Below are positions 34,509 through 43,330 of a DNA stretch of 64,000 bases, piece after piece. The DNA is from Mariniflexile gromovii. GTDB taxonomy: Bacteria; Bacteroidota; Bacteroidia; Flavobacteriales; Flavobacteriaceae. A program made the translations under genes and the position numbers. The stretch covers positions 1 through 64,000 of the forward strand of contig NZ_JAGJCB010000019.1 in assembly GCF_017814435.1 (NCBI RefSeq). Reading direction: 5' to 3'. The notes beneath the pieces are model-generated. The model was given only the letters and a program-made list of their open reading frames with translations. It did no database searches and had not been told where the DNA came from. Position 1 is the first letter of the stretch, and every line of letters begins with the position of its first letter.

Positions 34509-36044
34509 ATGCAGAAGCATTACGACGTAGTAATTATAGGAAGTGGTTTGGCTGGATTAGTGTCTGCCATTATTTTAGCTAAAGAAGGTAAAAGTGTTTG
34601 TGTACTTGAGAAAAACAACCAGTATGGAGGTAATTTACAAACCTTTGTAAGAAACAAAACCATTTTTGATACTGGCGTACATTACATTGGTGGTTTAAGT
34701 AAAGGGCAAAACCTATATGAATATTTTAAGTATATAGGTATTATGGAACAACTTAATTTTCATAAAATGGATGAAGATGGGTTTGATATCATTTCCTTTG
34801 ATAATGACCCTAAAGAATATAAACACGCCCAAGGATATGAAAATTTCATTAAAAACTTATTGATAGACTTTCCAGGTGAAGAGAAAGGCATCAGAATGTA
34901 TTGTGATAATTTAAGAGAAACCTGCAAAAAGTTTCCTTTATATTCTCTTGAAAAGGGGAACGCATATTACGATGATATGGAAATTTTTCAACTTCCAGCA
35001 AAAGAGTTTATCAATTCCTTTACCAATAACAAAAAATTACAAGCAGTATTAGCAGGTACAAATTACTTATATGCGGGAGACCATAATAGAACCCCTTTTT
35101 ATGTTCATGCTTTATCTACCAATTCCTATATTGAAAGTTCTTACCGTTGTATAAATGGTGGAAGCCAAATCACTAAGATTCTTATTAAAACCCTTAAAGC
35201 TCTAGGGGGCGAAACCTATAACCATAATGAAGTTGTAGAATTTGGATTTGAAAACGACCTAATTACTTCTGCCATTACCAAAAAAGGAAAAGAGGTTAAG
35301 GGCGATTTATTTATTTCAAATATTGAACCTAAATTTACAGTAAAAATGATTGGCGAAGACAGGTTTAGAAAACCCTTCGTTAATCGTATTGAAAAAATAG
35401 AAAGTACCATTGCCGCTTTTACGTTATATATTGTTTTAAAACCGAACATGTTTAAGTATCAAAACAAGAATTTCTATCATTTTAAAGATGTAGATAAGGT
35501 TTGGAGTTCTCAAGATTACACTCAGGAAAGTTGGCCAGAAGGCTATATGATGTCTATGGGCATCAAGAAAAATTCAAATGGTTATGGCGATAATATTGCG
35601 GTAATGACCTATATGCGTTACGATGAAGTGTTGCCTTGGGAAAACACACATAATACAGTGGCAAACAAAAATGAACGCGGGCAAACCTATGAGGAATTTA
35701 AAACTGAAAAGGCCGAAATTTTAATTGATGAATTAGAAAAAAAGTTCCCGAATATAAGAGATTGTATAGCGTCTTATTACACGTCTACTCCGCTCTCCTA
35801 TCGAGATTATATTGGTAGTAACCGTGGGTCCATTTATGGCTATGTAAAGGATGTTAACAAACCTATGCACTCCCACCTTTCTCCTAGAACAAGAATTAAA
35901 AATCTGTATTTAACAGGGCAAAGCCTTAATATGCATGGTATTTTAGGCGTTACAATTAGTGCCGTTATAACCTGTTCTGAAATACTTGGAAAAGATTATT
36001 TACTAGATAAAATTTTAGATTTCAAAAAGCAAGATGTTGATTAA
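34509..36044 (+). CDS. phytoene desaturase-like FAD oxidoreductase, second copy
   Basis: 511 residues. FAD site VVIIGSGLAGLVSAIILAKEG (from residue 6), NNQYGGNLQTFVRN and DTGVHYIGG, then C-terminal LYLTGQSLNMHGILGVTISA. It has the same family layout as the 4403-6103 product (GSGVGGLAAAI; GVHYVG), so the window carries two paralogues. As part of the operon it is the better candidate for oxidising or isomerising the pigment chain. Confidence 0.87.
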   Translation: MQKHYDVVIIGSGLAGLVSAIILAKEGKSVCVLEKNNQYGGNLQTFVRNKTIFDTGVHYIGGLSKGQNLYEYFKYIGIMEQLNFHKMDEDGFDIISFDNDPKEYKHAQGYENFIKNLLIDFPGEEKGIRMYCDNLRETCKKFPLYSLEKGNAYYDDMEIFQLPAKEFINSFTNNKKLQAVLAGTNYLYAGDHNRTPFYVHALSTNSYIESSYRCINGGSQITKILIKTLKALGGETYNHNEVVEFGFENDLITSAITKKGKEVKGDLFISNIEPKFTVKMIGEDRFRKPFVNRIEKIESTIAAFTLYIVLKPNMFKYQNKNFYHFKDVDKVWSSQDYTQESWPEGYMMSMGIKKNSNGYGDNIAVMTYMRYDEVLPWENTHNTVANKNERGQTYEEFKTEKAEILIDELEKKFPNIRDCIASYYTSTPLSYRDYIGSNRGSIYGYVKDVNKPMHSHLSPRTRIKNLYLTGQSLNMHGILGVTISAVITCSEILGKDYLLDKILDFKKQDVD

Positions 36045-36055
36045 ATAGAAGCAAT

Positions 36056-36934
36056 ATGGGGCAATTCAAATTAACAGCAGTAAAGCGTGAAGCCAATATC
36101 ACAAAAGCAGATTTTATAGAGAACTATTATAAACCCCAACAACCTGTGTTGATTGAAAACCTTACCAAAGATTGGGAGGCGTACACTAAATGGAATTTAG
36201 ATTACATTCAGTCTTTGGCAGGCGATCAAGTAGTTCCGTTATATAACAATCAAGTAACTAAAGGCAAACAAAAATCGGCAGAACCAGCAACCGAAATGAA
36301 GTTGTTTGACTATATAGAAATCTTAAAAACCAAACCTACCGATTTGCGTATTTTCTTTTATGATGTTATGAAAAAAATGCCGGTTTTAGCTAAAGATTTT
36401 AAGTATCCAGATATCGGTTTAAAATTCTTTAAACGGCTACCTGTTTTGTTTTTTGGTAGTAAAGGCTCGCAAGTGTTAGCTCATTTTGATATGGATTTGG
36501 CAGATTTGTTGCATGTTCATTTTCATGGCACCAAACGTGTCCTGTTGTTTTCACCCGAGCAAACTAAATTCTTATATAAAATACCTTTTGCTGTCCATAA
36601 TTTGGAAGACATAGATATGGCAAATCCAGATTTTGAAAAATACCCTGCTTTAAAACAGGTTAAAGGCATTGAGGTATATATGAAACATGGCGATGCCCTA
36701 TACATGCCTAGTGGCTATTGGCACTTTGTTGAGTACTTAGACGGTGGTTTTTCCATGACACTAAGAGCCTTTACCAAAAAACCATTAACGGCAATAAATA
36801 TGTTGTACAATTTGTTTTTTATGCGCCATTTTGAAAATATCATGCGAAAATGGAAGGGTCAAAAATGGATAGATTATAAAAATGAATGGGCTGTTAAAAA
36901 CACAAGTAATACACTAAAAAATTTAGAGCAGTAA
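36056..36934 (+). CDS. cupin-like (JmjC/cupin_8) oxygenase-like protein
   Basis: 292 residues. Metal-binding His143 and Asp145 (VLAHFDMDLADLL) and distal His223 (SGYWHFVEYL) match the HxD...H facial triad of Fe(II)/2-oxoglutarate oxygenases. YMKHGDALYMPSGYWH and FHGTKRVLLFSPEQT are typical of cupin_8. It could hydroxylate the pigment or a lipid group. It overlaps the next gene by one base. Confidence 0.85.
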   Translation: MGQFKLTAVKREANITKADFIENYYKPQQPVLIENLTKDWEAYTKWNLDYIQSLAGDQVVPLYNNQVTKGKQKSAEPATEMKLFDYIEILKTKPTDLRIFFYDVMKKMPVLAKDFKYPDIGLKFFKRLPVLFFGSKGSQVLAHFDMDLADLLHVHFHGTKRVLLFSPEQTKFLYKIPFAVHNLEDIDMANPDFEKYPALKQVKGIEVYMKHGDALYMPSGYWHFVEYLDGGFSMTLRAFTKKPLTAINMLYNLFFMRHFENIMRKWKGQKWIDYKNEWAVKNTSNTLKNLEQ

Positions 36935-38610
36935 TGAATAATGCTTCGTCAATATATAAGCGCAACATATATATAGTGGTGCTTTTTTTAATATTGACGT
37001 CTTGTGGTATTTCAAAATCTATACACCATATACCGGATATTAGTATTTATGATGCTGCCATTTCAGCACGTACCTCCATCAACGATTCTACATTTATTGC
37101 CGGAAAAAATAGTCTATATAAAAACAAACAGGGTACTTGGGAGCTTTATGTAGAGGGAAATCCATATCAACTCGGGTTGAATGAAGGGTTATTAACCCAG
37201 GAACTATTCAAAACACAGGAGCATGCTTTTTTAAGTAAGGTGGATGAGATGGTTCCTTCTAAATTTAAGCAATATCTACTCAGAAAACTGTTAGCGTTTT
37301 ACAATCGTAAAATGTATTTAAATATTCCCGATGCGTACAAAGCAGAAATCTATGGACTTTCAAAATATGCTTCCAATGATTATAAACATATTGCCGATAA
37401 TTATTTGAGAGTCTTATATCTTCATGGAGCACACGATATTGGGCATGCGTTTCAAGACCTAGCACTGGTAGGTTGCACATCGTTTGCTGTTTGGGGAAAT
37501 AAAACGGAAGATGGGCAATTGCTTATTGGGCGTAATTTTGATTTTTATGCAGGAGATGATTTTGCCAAAAATAAAATCATTGCTTTTGTAAATCCTACCG
37601 AGGGTTACAAATTTATGTCGGTTACATGGGCGGGCATGGTTGGAGTGGTTTCCGGTATGAACGAACAGGGCTTAACAGTAAGTATTAACGCGGGAAAATC
37701 GAAAGTTCCGTTGATAGCTAAAACACCTATTTCCATATTAACGCGCGAAATTTTACAATTTGCTTCTACTATCGATGAGGCCATTGCTATCGCAAAAAAG
37801 CGTCAAGTTTTTGTATCTGAATCCATTTTTATTGGAAGCGCCAAAGATAAAAAAGCGATTACTATTGAGGTGTCTCCACAAAATTTTGGAGTTTATGAGG
37901 TTGAAAATACCACGCAATTAATTTGTTCCAATCATTTTCAAAGTAGCGCTTATGCAGAAGATAAAAACAACATAAAGCATATTGCCGAAAGCCATTCACA
38001 ATATAGATACCAGCGTATGGAAGCGCTTTTAAATGATACTGAAAAACTGACCGTTAAAGAAGCCGTAGCTATTTTAAGAAATAAAGAAGGGGTTGATAAT
38101 AAGGCTATTGGACACGGAAATGAGAAGGCATTAAACCAACTTAGGGCACACCATGGCATTGTTTTTAAACCCGAAGAACGCTTGGTTTGGGTCTCGTCTA
38201 ACCCCTATCAATTAGGCGAATTTGTGGCTTATAGTTTGGACGCTGTTTTTGATAGTTCGTCAACAAAATTAAACCTGTCTAAACCAGAGTTAACCATAGA
38301 AGCTGATCCTTTTTTATACACACAAACCTACAAAGATTATGAAGCCTATCGAGTGTTAAACAGAACGCTTCTAAACGCTATTGATAATGATGAGAATATA
38401 CCACCATCTGTTATATCTGAGTATCAAAAACTGAATCCTGAGTTTTGGGAGGTTTATTATTTTATTGGTAAATATTATTACGAAAAAGGCTATTATATGG
38501 CGGCTTTAAATACCTTTGAAAAAGCAAAAACAAAAGAGGTTACAACAATTCCTGATCAACAGAACATAGAAAAGTATATTAAAAAACTAAAAAGGAAGTT
38601 AAACAAATGA
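36934..38610 (+). CDS. C45-type NTN acyltransferase/hydrolase lipoprotein
   Basis: 558 residues. The N-terminal sequence ends in a lipobox (LILTSCGIS, Cys24), so it is an exported lipoprotein. The nucleophile is Cys181 in LALVGCTSFAVWG, followed by IGRNFDFYAG and SVTWAGMVGVVSGMNEQGL, the pattern of acyl-CoA:6-aminopenicillanate acyltransferase-like (C45) enzymes. The C-terminal 100 residues have a helical repeat look (YYFIGKYYYEKGYYMAALNT). Possible role: final acyl transfer or ester formation in the periplasm. Confidence 0.85.
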   Translation: MNNASSIYKRNIYIVVLFLILTSCGISKSIHHIPDISIYDAAISARTSINDSTFIAGKNSLYKNKQGTWELYVEGNPYQLGLNEGLLTQELFKTQEHAFLSKVDEMVPSKFKQYLLRKLLAFYNRKMYLNIPDAYKAEIYGLSKYASNDYKHIADNYLRVLYLHGAHDIGHAFQDLALVGCTSFAVWGNKTEDGQLLIGRNFDFYAGDDFAKNKIIAFVNPTEGYKFMSVTWAGMVGVVSGMNEQGLTVSINAGKSKVPLIAKTPISILTREILQFASTIDEAIAIAKKRQVFVSESIFIGSAKDKKAITIEVSPQNFGVYEVENTTQLICSNHFQSSAYAEDKNNIKHIAESHSQYRYQRMEALLNDTEKLTVKEAVAILRNKEGVDNKAIGHGNEKALNQLRAHHGIVFKPEERLVWVSSNPYQLGEFVAYSLDAVFDSSSTKLNLSKPELTIEADPFLYTQTYKDYEAYRVLNRTLLNAIDNDENIPPSVISEYQKLNPEFWEVYYFIGKYYYEKGYYMAALNTFEKAKTKEVTTIPDQQNIEKYIKKLKRKLNK

Positions 38611-39899
38611 TTCCTAAAATAGAACAAGCATCTATCCAAGATATTAAGGCGTTTCAAGAAGAAAAGCTGTCAGAATTATTAATGTATCTCAATGAAAATT
38701 CAGCCTATTATAAACGTGTTTTTTTAGAATATAATATTGATGTAAATACGATTAAGTCTTTGGAAGATTTGGTTAAAATTCCAACAACCACCAAAGATCA
38801 ACTACAGCAGTTTAATGATGACTTTTTATGTGTTCCGAAAAATAAAATCATAGATTATGTTACCACTTCGGGCACTTTAGGAAACCCGGTAACCTTTGCT
38901 TTAACCGATAACGATTTAGAGCGACTTGCTTATAACGAAGCTATTTCATTTGCTTGTGCAGGTGTTAGTGAAAACGATGTTTTACAATTAATGACTACTA
39001 TCGACAGACGTTTTATGGCAGGTTTGGCTTATTTTCTTGGTGTACGAAAGTTGGGTGCTGGCATTATAAGGGTTGGCGCAGGTATTCCTGAGCTGCAATG
39101 GGATTCTATTTTAAAGTTTAAACCTACCTATTTAATTGTAGTACCTTCATTTTTACTAAAATTAATAGAATACGCTGAACAAAATGATATAGATGTTAAC
39201 ACTTCAGGAATAAAAGGTGCTATTTGTATAGGAGAATCTTTAAGGGAACAAGATTTTTCAATGAACGTGTTATCTAAAAAAATAAAAGAAAAGTGGGATA
39301 TTGAATTGTACTCAACGTATGCATCAACAGAAATGGAAACAGCATTTACTGAATGTAGCGAAAAACAAGGAGGGCACCAGCATCCTGAATTAATAATTGT
39401 AGAAATTTTAGATGAAAATAACAACCCTGTTAATGAAGGCGAAGAAGGTGAATTGGTCATTACAACCTTAGGTGTTGAGGCTATGCCTTTACTACGTTTT
39501 AAAACGGGTGATATTTTAAAAACCCATACAACTCCCTGTACATGTGGTAGAAATACAATGAGACTTGGACCCATTGTTGGCAGAAAAAAACACATGATAA
39601 AGTATAAGGGCACCACACTATATCCCCCTGCTTTGAACAATGTATTAAATGATTTTATTGAGGTTGAAAATTTTGTTATCGAAATTTACCAAAATACGAT
39701 TGGTACAGATGGCATTAGATTAAAAATAGCTACTTCTGTAAATCCTAGCGAAGAATTAAAACAAAATATCAAGGATCATTTTAGAGCCAAATTGAGAGTG
39801 TCTCCAGAAATTGAATTTCATGATAAAAAAATAATCGAAAAACTTCAATTTCCAAAAATGAGCAGAAAACCTATGGTAGTAATAGATTTGAGAATTTGA
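38607..39899 (+). CDS. phenylacetate-CoA ligase-like AMP-dependent synthetase
   Basis: 430 residues, PaaK-like. The ATP motif is YVTTSGTLGNPVTFAL, ELYSTYASTEMETAFTEC is the A5 region, and MPLLRFKTGDIL supplies the A7 Asp. CTCGRNTMRLGPIVGRKKHM contains the paired Cys of this family. It overlaps the previous gene by 4 bases and ends the operon. Since tyrosine ammonia lyase yields 4-coumarate, this enzyme probably activates 4-coumarate or a relative as adenylate for transfer to ACP or CoA. Confidence 0.88.
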   Translation: MIPKIEQASIQDIKAFQEEKLSELLMYLNENSAYYKRVFLEYNIDVNTIKSLEDLVKIPTTTKDQLQQFNDDFLCVPKNKIIDYVTTSGTLGNPVTFALTDNDLERLAYNEAISFACAGVSENDVLQLMTTIDRRFMAGLAYFLGVRKLGAGIIRVGAGIPELQWDSILKFKPTYLIVVPSFLLKLIEYAEQNDIDVNTSGIKGAICIGESLREQDFSMNVLSKKIKEKWDIELYSTYASTEMETAFTECSEKQGGHQHPELIIVEILDENNNPVNEGEEGELVITTLGVEAMPLLRFKTGDILKTHTTPCTCGRNTMRLGPIVGRKKHMIKYKGTTLYPPALNNVLNDFIEVENFVIEIYQNTIGTDGIRLKIATSVNPSEELKQNIKDHFRAKLRVSPEIEFHDKKIIEKLQFPKMSRKPMVVIDLRI

Positions 39900-40250
39900 T
39901 AAAATTTCCCTTTTAATTGGATGCCTAAAAAAGAAGAAGATAAAAATTGTTATATAAAAAAGTATAATTAATAATAACAACAAAATTAGCTTGTATAATG
40001 GCACGCTATAAACTCCTTTAAAAAACAAGTATCCATTTAAAAAGCCACATAAATCCACATCTTTTCTGTACTATTTTCTATATATTTGCTTGGTTAATAA
40101 AAAAAAGAAGTATTATTTTATTTCAAATCAGATACTTTTTTTATCATAGTATCGTTTTTAATGCTAAAATAAAGTAATTTAAATAGGTGTATTTCGTCGA
40201 TAATTTTTACACTTAAAAGAGATTTATAGTGCTCTATATGATGTATTTAT
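39900..40250. other. intergenic region between pigment operon and PID-CTERM gene
   Basis: Very AT-rich, no coherent gene on either strand. A possible -7 box TATATTTG lies at 40081-40088 on the plus strand without a clear -33 partner. No strong terminator hairpin was found after the pigment operon, so its end may be Rho-dependent or lie in weak structures here. Confidence 0.5.
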
Positions 40251-40280
40251 TTTGTTCGCTTATTTTTTTTTATACTTTTG
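40251..40280 (+). promoter_or_regulatory. Bacteroidetes-type promoter before PID-CTERM gene
   Basis: A -33 TTTG (40251-40254) and -7 TACTTTTG (40273-40280) are separated by 18 bases, close to the Bacteroidetes consensus TTTG-19-TAnnTTTG. The ATG at 40286 follows by 5 bases, implying a nearly leaderless message. This also rules out the longer open frame starting at 40229. Confidence 0.6.
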
Positions 40281-40285
40281 CCCCA

Positions 40286-40483
40286 ATGATAATACAAAAC
40301 AAAAGAATAATTGCCTCAATCTTATTTGTATTAATAAGTTTTGTATGCACAGCCCAAGCTGGGCCACCACCACCGATGGCGCCGCCACCAAGTGGTTTGC
40401 CTATTGACGGCGGTGTATTAATAGGTGTTTGTGTTGGGTTGTTTTATGGCGCTAAAAAACTCTTGCTTAACAAAGGCAGATAG
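40286..40483 (+). CDS. PID-CTERM mini-protein
   Basis: 65 residues from the ATG at 40286. An N-terminal signal peptide (RIIASILFVLISFVCTAQA) is followed by Pro-rich GPPPPMAPPPSG, then LPIDGGVLIGVCVGLFYGAK. This is the PID-CTERM sorting signal: PID motif, one membrane span, short basic tail. With signal and sorting parts removed, only about ten residues remain, making it one of the smallest possible precursors. Its stop codon abuts that of the convergent ribE gene with no gap. The mature function is unknown. Confidence 0.82.
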   Translation: MIIQNKRIIASILFVLISFVCTAQAGPPPPMAPPPSGLPIDGGVLIGVCVGLFYGAKKLLLNKGR

Positions 40484-41080
40484 TTAATTATCAGTTCTCA
40501 GGTCTAAAAGTCTAGACACATATTTTCCTAAAACATCAAACTCTAAATTTACTACGGTTCCTTCTTTAAAGGTGTTAAAATTCGTGTGGTTATAGGTATA
40601 GGGTATAATGGCAACGCTAAAACTATCTTTTTTAGAGTTCACCACCGTTAAACTCGTTCCATTTATAGTTACTGAGCCTTTTTCAATTGTAATGTTATTC
40701 AGCGATGCATCATAACTAAACGTAAATATCCAACTTCCATTGGCTTCTTTAATATCTGTGCAAATGGCTGTTTGATCTACATGACCCTGAACGATGTGTC
40801 CATCAAGTCTATCGCCTAATTTCATTGCACGTTCCAAATTCACTTGGTTACCAATCTCTAGTAAGCCTAAATTGGTTTTGTTTAAGGTTTCTTTTATAGC
40901 GGTAACGGTATATTCGTGCTCATTAATACTCACAACAGTTAAGCAAACGCCGTTATGCGCCACACTTTGGTCTATTTTCAATTCAGGGGTAATAGTACTT
41001 TTTACAGTGATGTGAAGATTGTCTAATTCGGTTTTTAGATTTGAAATGGTTCCAATATCTTCAATTATTCCAGTAAACAT
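40484..41080 (-). CDS. ribE: riboflavin synthase alpha subunit
   Basis: 198 residues starting MFTGIIEDIGTI, the family hallmark. Two lumazine-binding repeats are visible: residues 1-95 (with VAHNGVCLTV) and 96-190 (GDRLDGHIVQGHVDQ, INGTSLTVV). It joins two 6,7-dimethyl-8-ribityllumazine molecules to riboflavin. It is divergent from pdxA. It abuts the PID-CTERM gene convergently. Confidence 0.95.
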   Translation of the reverse strand: MFTGIIEDIGTISNLKTELDNLHITVKSTITPELKIDQSVAHNGVCLTVVSINEHEYTVTAIKETLNKTNLGLLEIGNQVNLERAMKLGDRLDGHIVQGHVDQTAICTDIKEANGSWIFTFSYDASLNNITIEKGSVTINGTSLTVVNSKKDSFSVAIIPYTYNHTNFNTFKEGTVVNLEFDVLGKYVSRLLDLRTDN

Positions 41081-41101
41081 AATTTTGTTTGTTTATTTAA
41101 C

Positions 41102-41109
41102 TAAATTTG
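41102..41109 (+). promoter_or_regulatory. -7 box for pdxA
   Basis: TAAATTTG matches the Bacteroidetes -7 consensus about 80 bases before the pdxA ATG, in the ribE-pdxA divergent gap. No good -33 TTTG lies at the right distance. A short dyad, TTCCAAAT/ATTTGGAA, follows at about 41114-41152. Confidence 0.4.
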
Positions 41110-41187
41110 CGTTTCCAAATGAATTTCTAAAAGGGTCTTTTATTTGGAACAAAAAACCAAAATTACAAACAAAAGTTGTCATTCTTA

Positions 41188-42234
41188 ATGAAGAAATCGG
41201 AAAATATAGTAGTAGGTATATCAATAGGTGACTTAAATGGCATTGGAAGCGAGATTGTTTTAAAAACATTTGAAGATGCTAGAATGTTAGAATTTTGTAC
41301 GCCCGTAATTTTTGCTTCGTCAAAAGTTATGAATTTTTTCAAAACATATTTTAATTCAGAAATCAATTTCAATAGCATAAACAATTTAAATCAATTGGTT
41401 TTTGGAAAGGTTAATGTTTTTAATTGTTGGAATGAGCCTGTAACTATTGAATTCGGTAAAGAAGATGTTAAAATAGGCAGTTACGCCATTAAATCTTTAC
41501 AAGCAGCAACAAAGGCGCTTAAAGACAGCCATATAGATGTTTTGGTTACAGCTCCAATTAATAAACACAATATTCAATCTGAAGAATTTAAATTCCCAGG
41601 GCATACCGATTATTTAGCACAGCAGTTAGAAGGTGAAAGCCTCATGTTTATGGTAACCGATTCGTTAAGAGTTGGTTTGTTAACAGATCATGTGCCTGTA
41701 AAAGATATCGTAGAGCATCTATCAGAGGCATTAATAATTAAAAAAATAAATGCTGTTTATAATTCCCTTTTACAAGATTTCAATATTGTAAGACCAAAAA
41801 TAGCAGTTTTAGGGATCAACCCACACACAGGTGATAATGGTGTAATTGGTAATGAAGATGATACTATTCTGCGCCCTACACTTCAAAAATTAAAAGAAGA
41901 AGGCAAATTGGTTTACGGGCCTTACGCAGCCGATAGTTTTTTCGGATCTAATAATTACAAAAATTTTGATGCTATTATAGCTACCTATCACGATCAAGGG
42001 TTAATACCTTTCAAAACATTGTCATTTGGTCAAGGTGTAAATTTTACCGCAGGATTAAATAGAATTAGAACATCACCAGACCATGGAACAGCCTACGAAA
42101 TTGCAGGAAAAGGAGTAGCCGATGAGAATTCTTTTAAGGAAGCTGTTTTTACAGCAATTCAAATATTTAAAAACAGATTTGAGTATGAGGAACTTACAGA
42201 AAATCCTTTAAAAAAATCAAATAGAAAGATGTAA
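41188..42234 (+). CDS. pdxA: 4-hydroxythreonine-4-phosphate dehydrogenase
   Basis: 348 residues from the ATG at 41188; a TTG 12 bases upstream is less likely. GISIGDLNGIGSEIVLKTF opens the PdxA family, VTAPINKHNIQ and FPGHTDYLA give the metal and substrate site, and ATYHDQGLIPFKTL and TSPDHGTAYEIAGKG close it. It is part of pyridoxal 5'-phosphate synthesis by the DXP-dependent route. Confidence 0.95.
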   Translation: MKKSENIVVGISIGDLNGIGSEIVLKTFEDARMLEFCTPVIFASSKVMNFFKTYFNSEINFNSINNLNQLVFGKVNVFNCWNEPVTIEFGKEDVKIGSYAIKSLQAATKALKDSHIDVLVTAPINKHNIQSEEFKFPGHTDYLAQQLEGESLMFMVTDSLRVGLLTDHVPVKDIVEHLSEALIIKKINAVYNSLLQDFNIVRPKIAVLGINPHTGDNGVIGNEDDTILRPTLQKLKEEGKLVYGPYAADSFFGSNNYKNFDAIIATYHDQGLIPFKTLSFGQGVNFTAGLNRIRTSPDHGTAYEIAGKGVADENSFKEAVFTAIQIFKNRFEYEELTENPLKKSNRKM

Positions 42235-42258
42235 ACAAAAAAATGTTTATAAGTAATG

Positions 42259-42285
42259 TTGCTTAAATAAAAATTTATATATTTG
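42259..42285 (+). promoter_or_regulatory. promoter for DUF177-rpmF operon
   Basis: TTG (42259-42261) and TATATTTG (42278-42285) are spaced 16 bases apart, close to the Bacteroidetes -33/-7 pattern. The DUF177 ATG lies 23 bases further on. It probably drives DUF177 and rpmF. Confidence 0.55.
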
Positions 42286-42307
42286 CAGGCTCAAAATAGT
42301 TGTGATA

Positions 42308-42847
42308 ATGAAGGCATTAAAAGAGTTTACAATCCCATTTGTAGGGTTAAAGCTAGGAAAACACCATTTTGAGTATAAAATTGAGCAAGCGTTCTTTGAA
42401 TATTTTGAGTATGAAGAGTTTAACAATGTCAATGTTGATGTTAATCTTATATTAGATAAAAAGTCAACTTTATTGGAATTAAACTTTAAAATTTCAGGAT
42501 TTGTAAATGTTAATTGCGATTTAACAAACGAACCTTATGATCAAACCATAAAAAATGAGTTCGATTTGGTGGTGAAATTTGGAGATGAATACAATGACGA
42601 GTTTGACGATATTCTTATTGTGCCTCACGGAACATACGAAGTTAACGTTCAACAATACATTTACGAGTTAATTGTGCTTTCTGTACCAATTAAACGCATA
42701 CACCCTGGCGTTGAAGATGGAACATTAGATTCAGACATACTTAAAAAATTAGAAGAATTAAGCCCAAAGCTTAAAGAAGAAAAAGAAACTGAAGAGGAGA
42801 TTGATCCTCGTTGGAATACATTAAAGAAACTATTAACGGATAAATAA
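42308..42847 (+). CDS. DUF177 (YceD) family protein
   Basis: 179 residues from the ATG at 42308. FTIPFVGLKLGKHHFEYKIE and VNVDVNLILDKKSTLLELNF are typical of DUF177, and the acidic C-terminus (EEKETEEEIDPRW) completes the family outline. DUF177 is nearly always upstream of rpmF, as here, and is linked to 23S rRNA precursor handling or ribosome assembly in other organisms. One of the usual Cys pairs is reduced to a single Cys (VNVNCDLT). Confidence 0.88.
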   Translation: MKALKEFTIPFVGLKLGKHHFEYKIEQAFFEYFEYEEFNNVNVDVNLILDKKSTLLELNFKISGFVNVNCDLTNEPYDQTIKNEFDLVVKFGDEYNDEFDDILIVPHGTYEVNVQQYIYELIVLSVPIKRIHPGVEDGTLDSDILKKLEELSPKLKEEKETEEEIDPRWNTLKKLLTDK

Positions 42848-42857
42848 AATATAAAAA

Positions 42858-43061
42858 ATGGCACATCCAAAGAGAAAAATCTCGAAAACAAGAAGAGATA
42901 AAAGAAGAACACATTACAAAGCAACTGCGCCACAGATTGCTACTTGTCCAACAACTGGTGAAGCGCATCTGTACCACAGAGCGCACTGGCACGAAGGAAA
43001 ATTGTATTATAGAGGTCAAGTTTTAATTGATAACTCAGAAGCTGTAGAAAACGTAGCATAA
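42858..43061 (+). CDS. rpmF: 50S ribosomal protein L32
   Basis: 67 residues, basic, beginning [20 protein letters not shown], the bL32 signature. The later Cys-rich zinc motif of some L32 proteins is reduced to one Cys ([10 protein letters not shown]), as in many Bacteroidetes. It lies 10 bases after DUF177 and is followed by a strong terminator. Confidence 0.97.
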   Translation: MAHPKRKISKTRRDKRRTHYKATAPQIATCPTTGEAHLYHRAHWHEGKLYYRGQVLIDNSEAVENVA

Positions 43062-43081
43062 TCATTATGCACGCATATAAT

Positions 43082-43109
43082 AAAACGCTCACATGTGAGC
43101 GTTTTTTTT
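43082..43109 (+). terminator. rho-independent terminator after rpmF
   Basis: CGCTCACATGTGAGCG is a perfect 16-base palindrome flanked by AAAA and a run of eight T. It lies 20 bases beyond the rpmF stop and should end the DUF177-rpmF transcript, so fabH needs its own promoter. Confidence 0.85.
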
Positions 43110-43330
43110 ATGAACCATCCATACTAAAATTACGATATTTAATGTAATTATTATATGGATGCACCATGTGACTATTAAAAAACAATAGAAATAACACATG
43201 ATATGCTTTTTCTAAAGTACAAAAACACGTAATTTGCATAAAGTTTCGTCAAATTTTAGTAGTTTTCACGAAATATTGAGTGTTTTTATTCAATTTTAAT
43301 GATTTTTTTGATCAATTTAACTATAAAGTT

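Noticed and set aside
39128-39640. 170-residue minus-strand frame inside the AMP-ligase gene
   Set aside because: Shadow of a well-supported ligase; translation is Ser/Pro/Cys-rich without motif.
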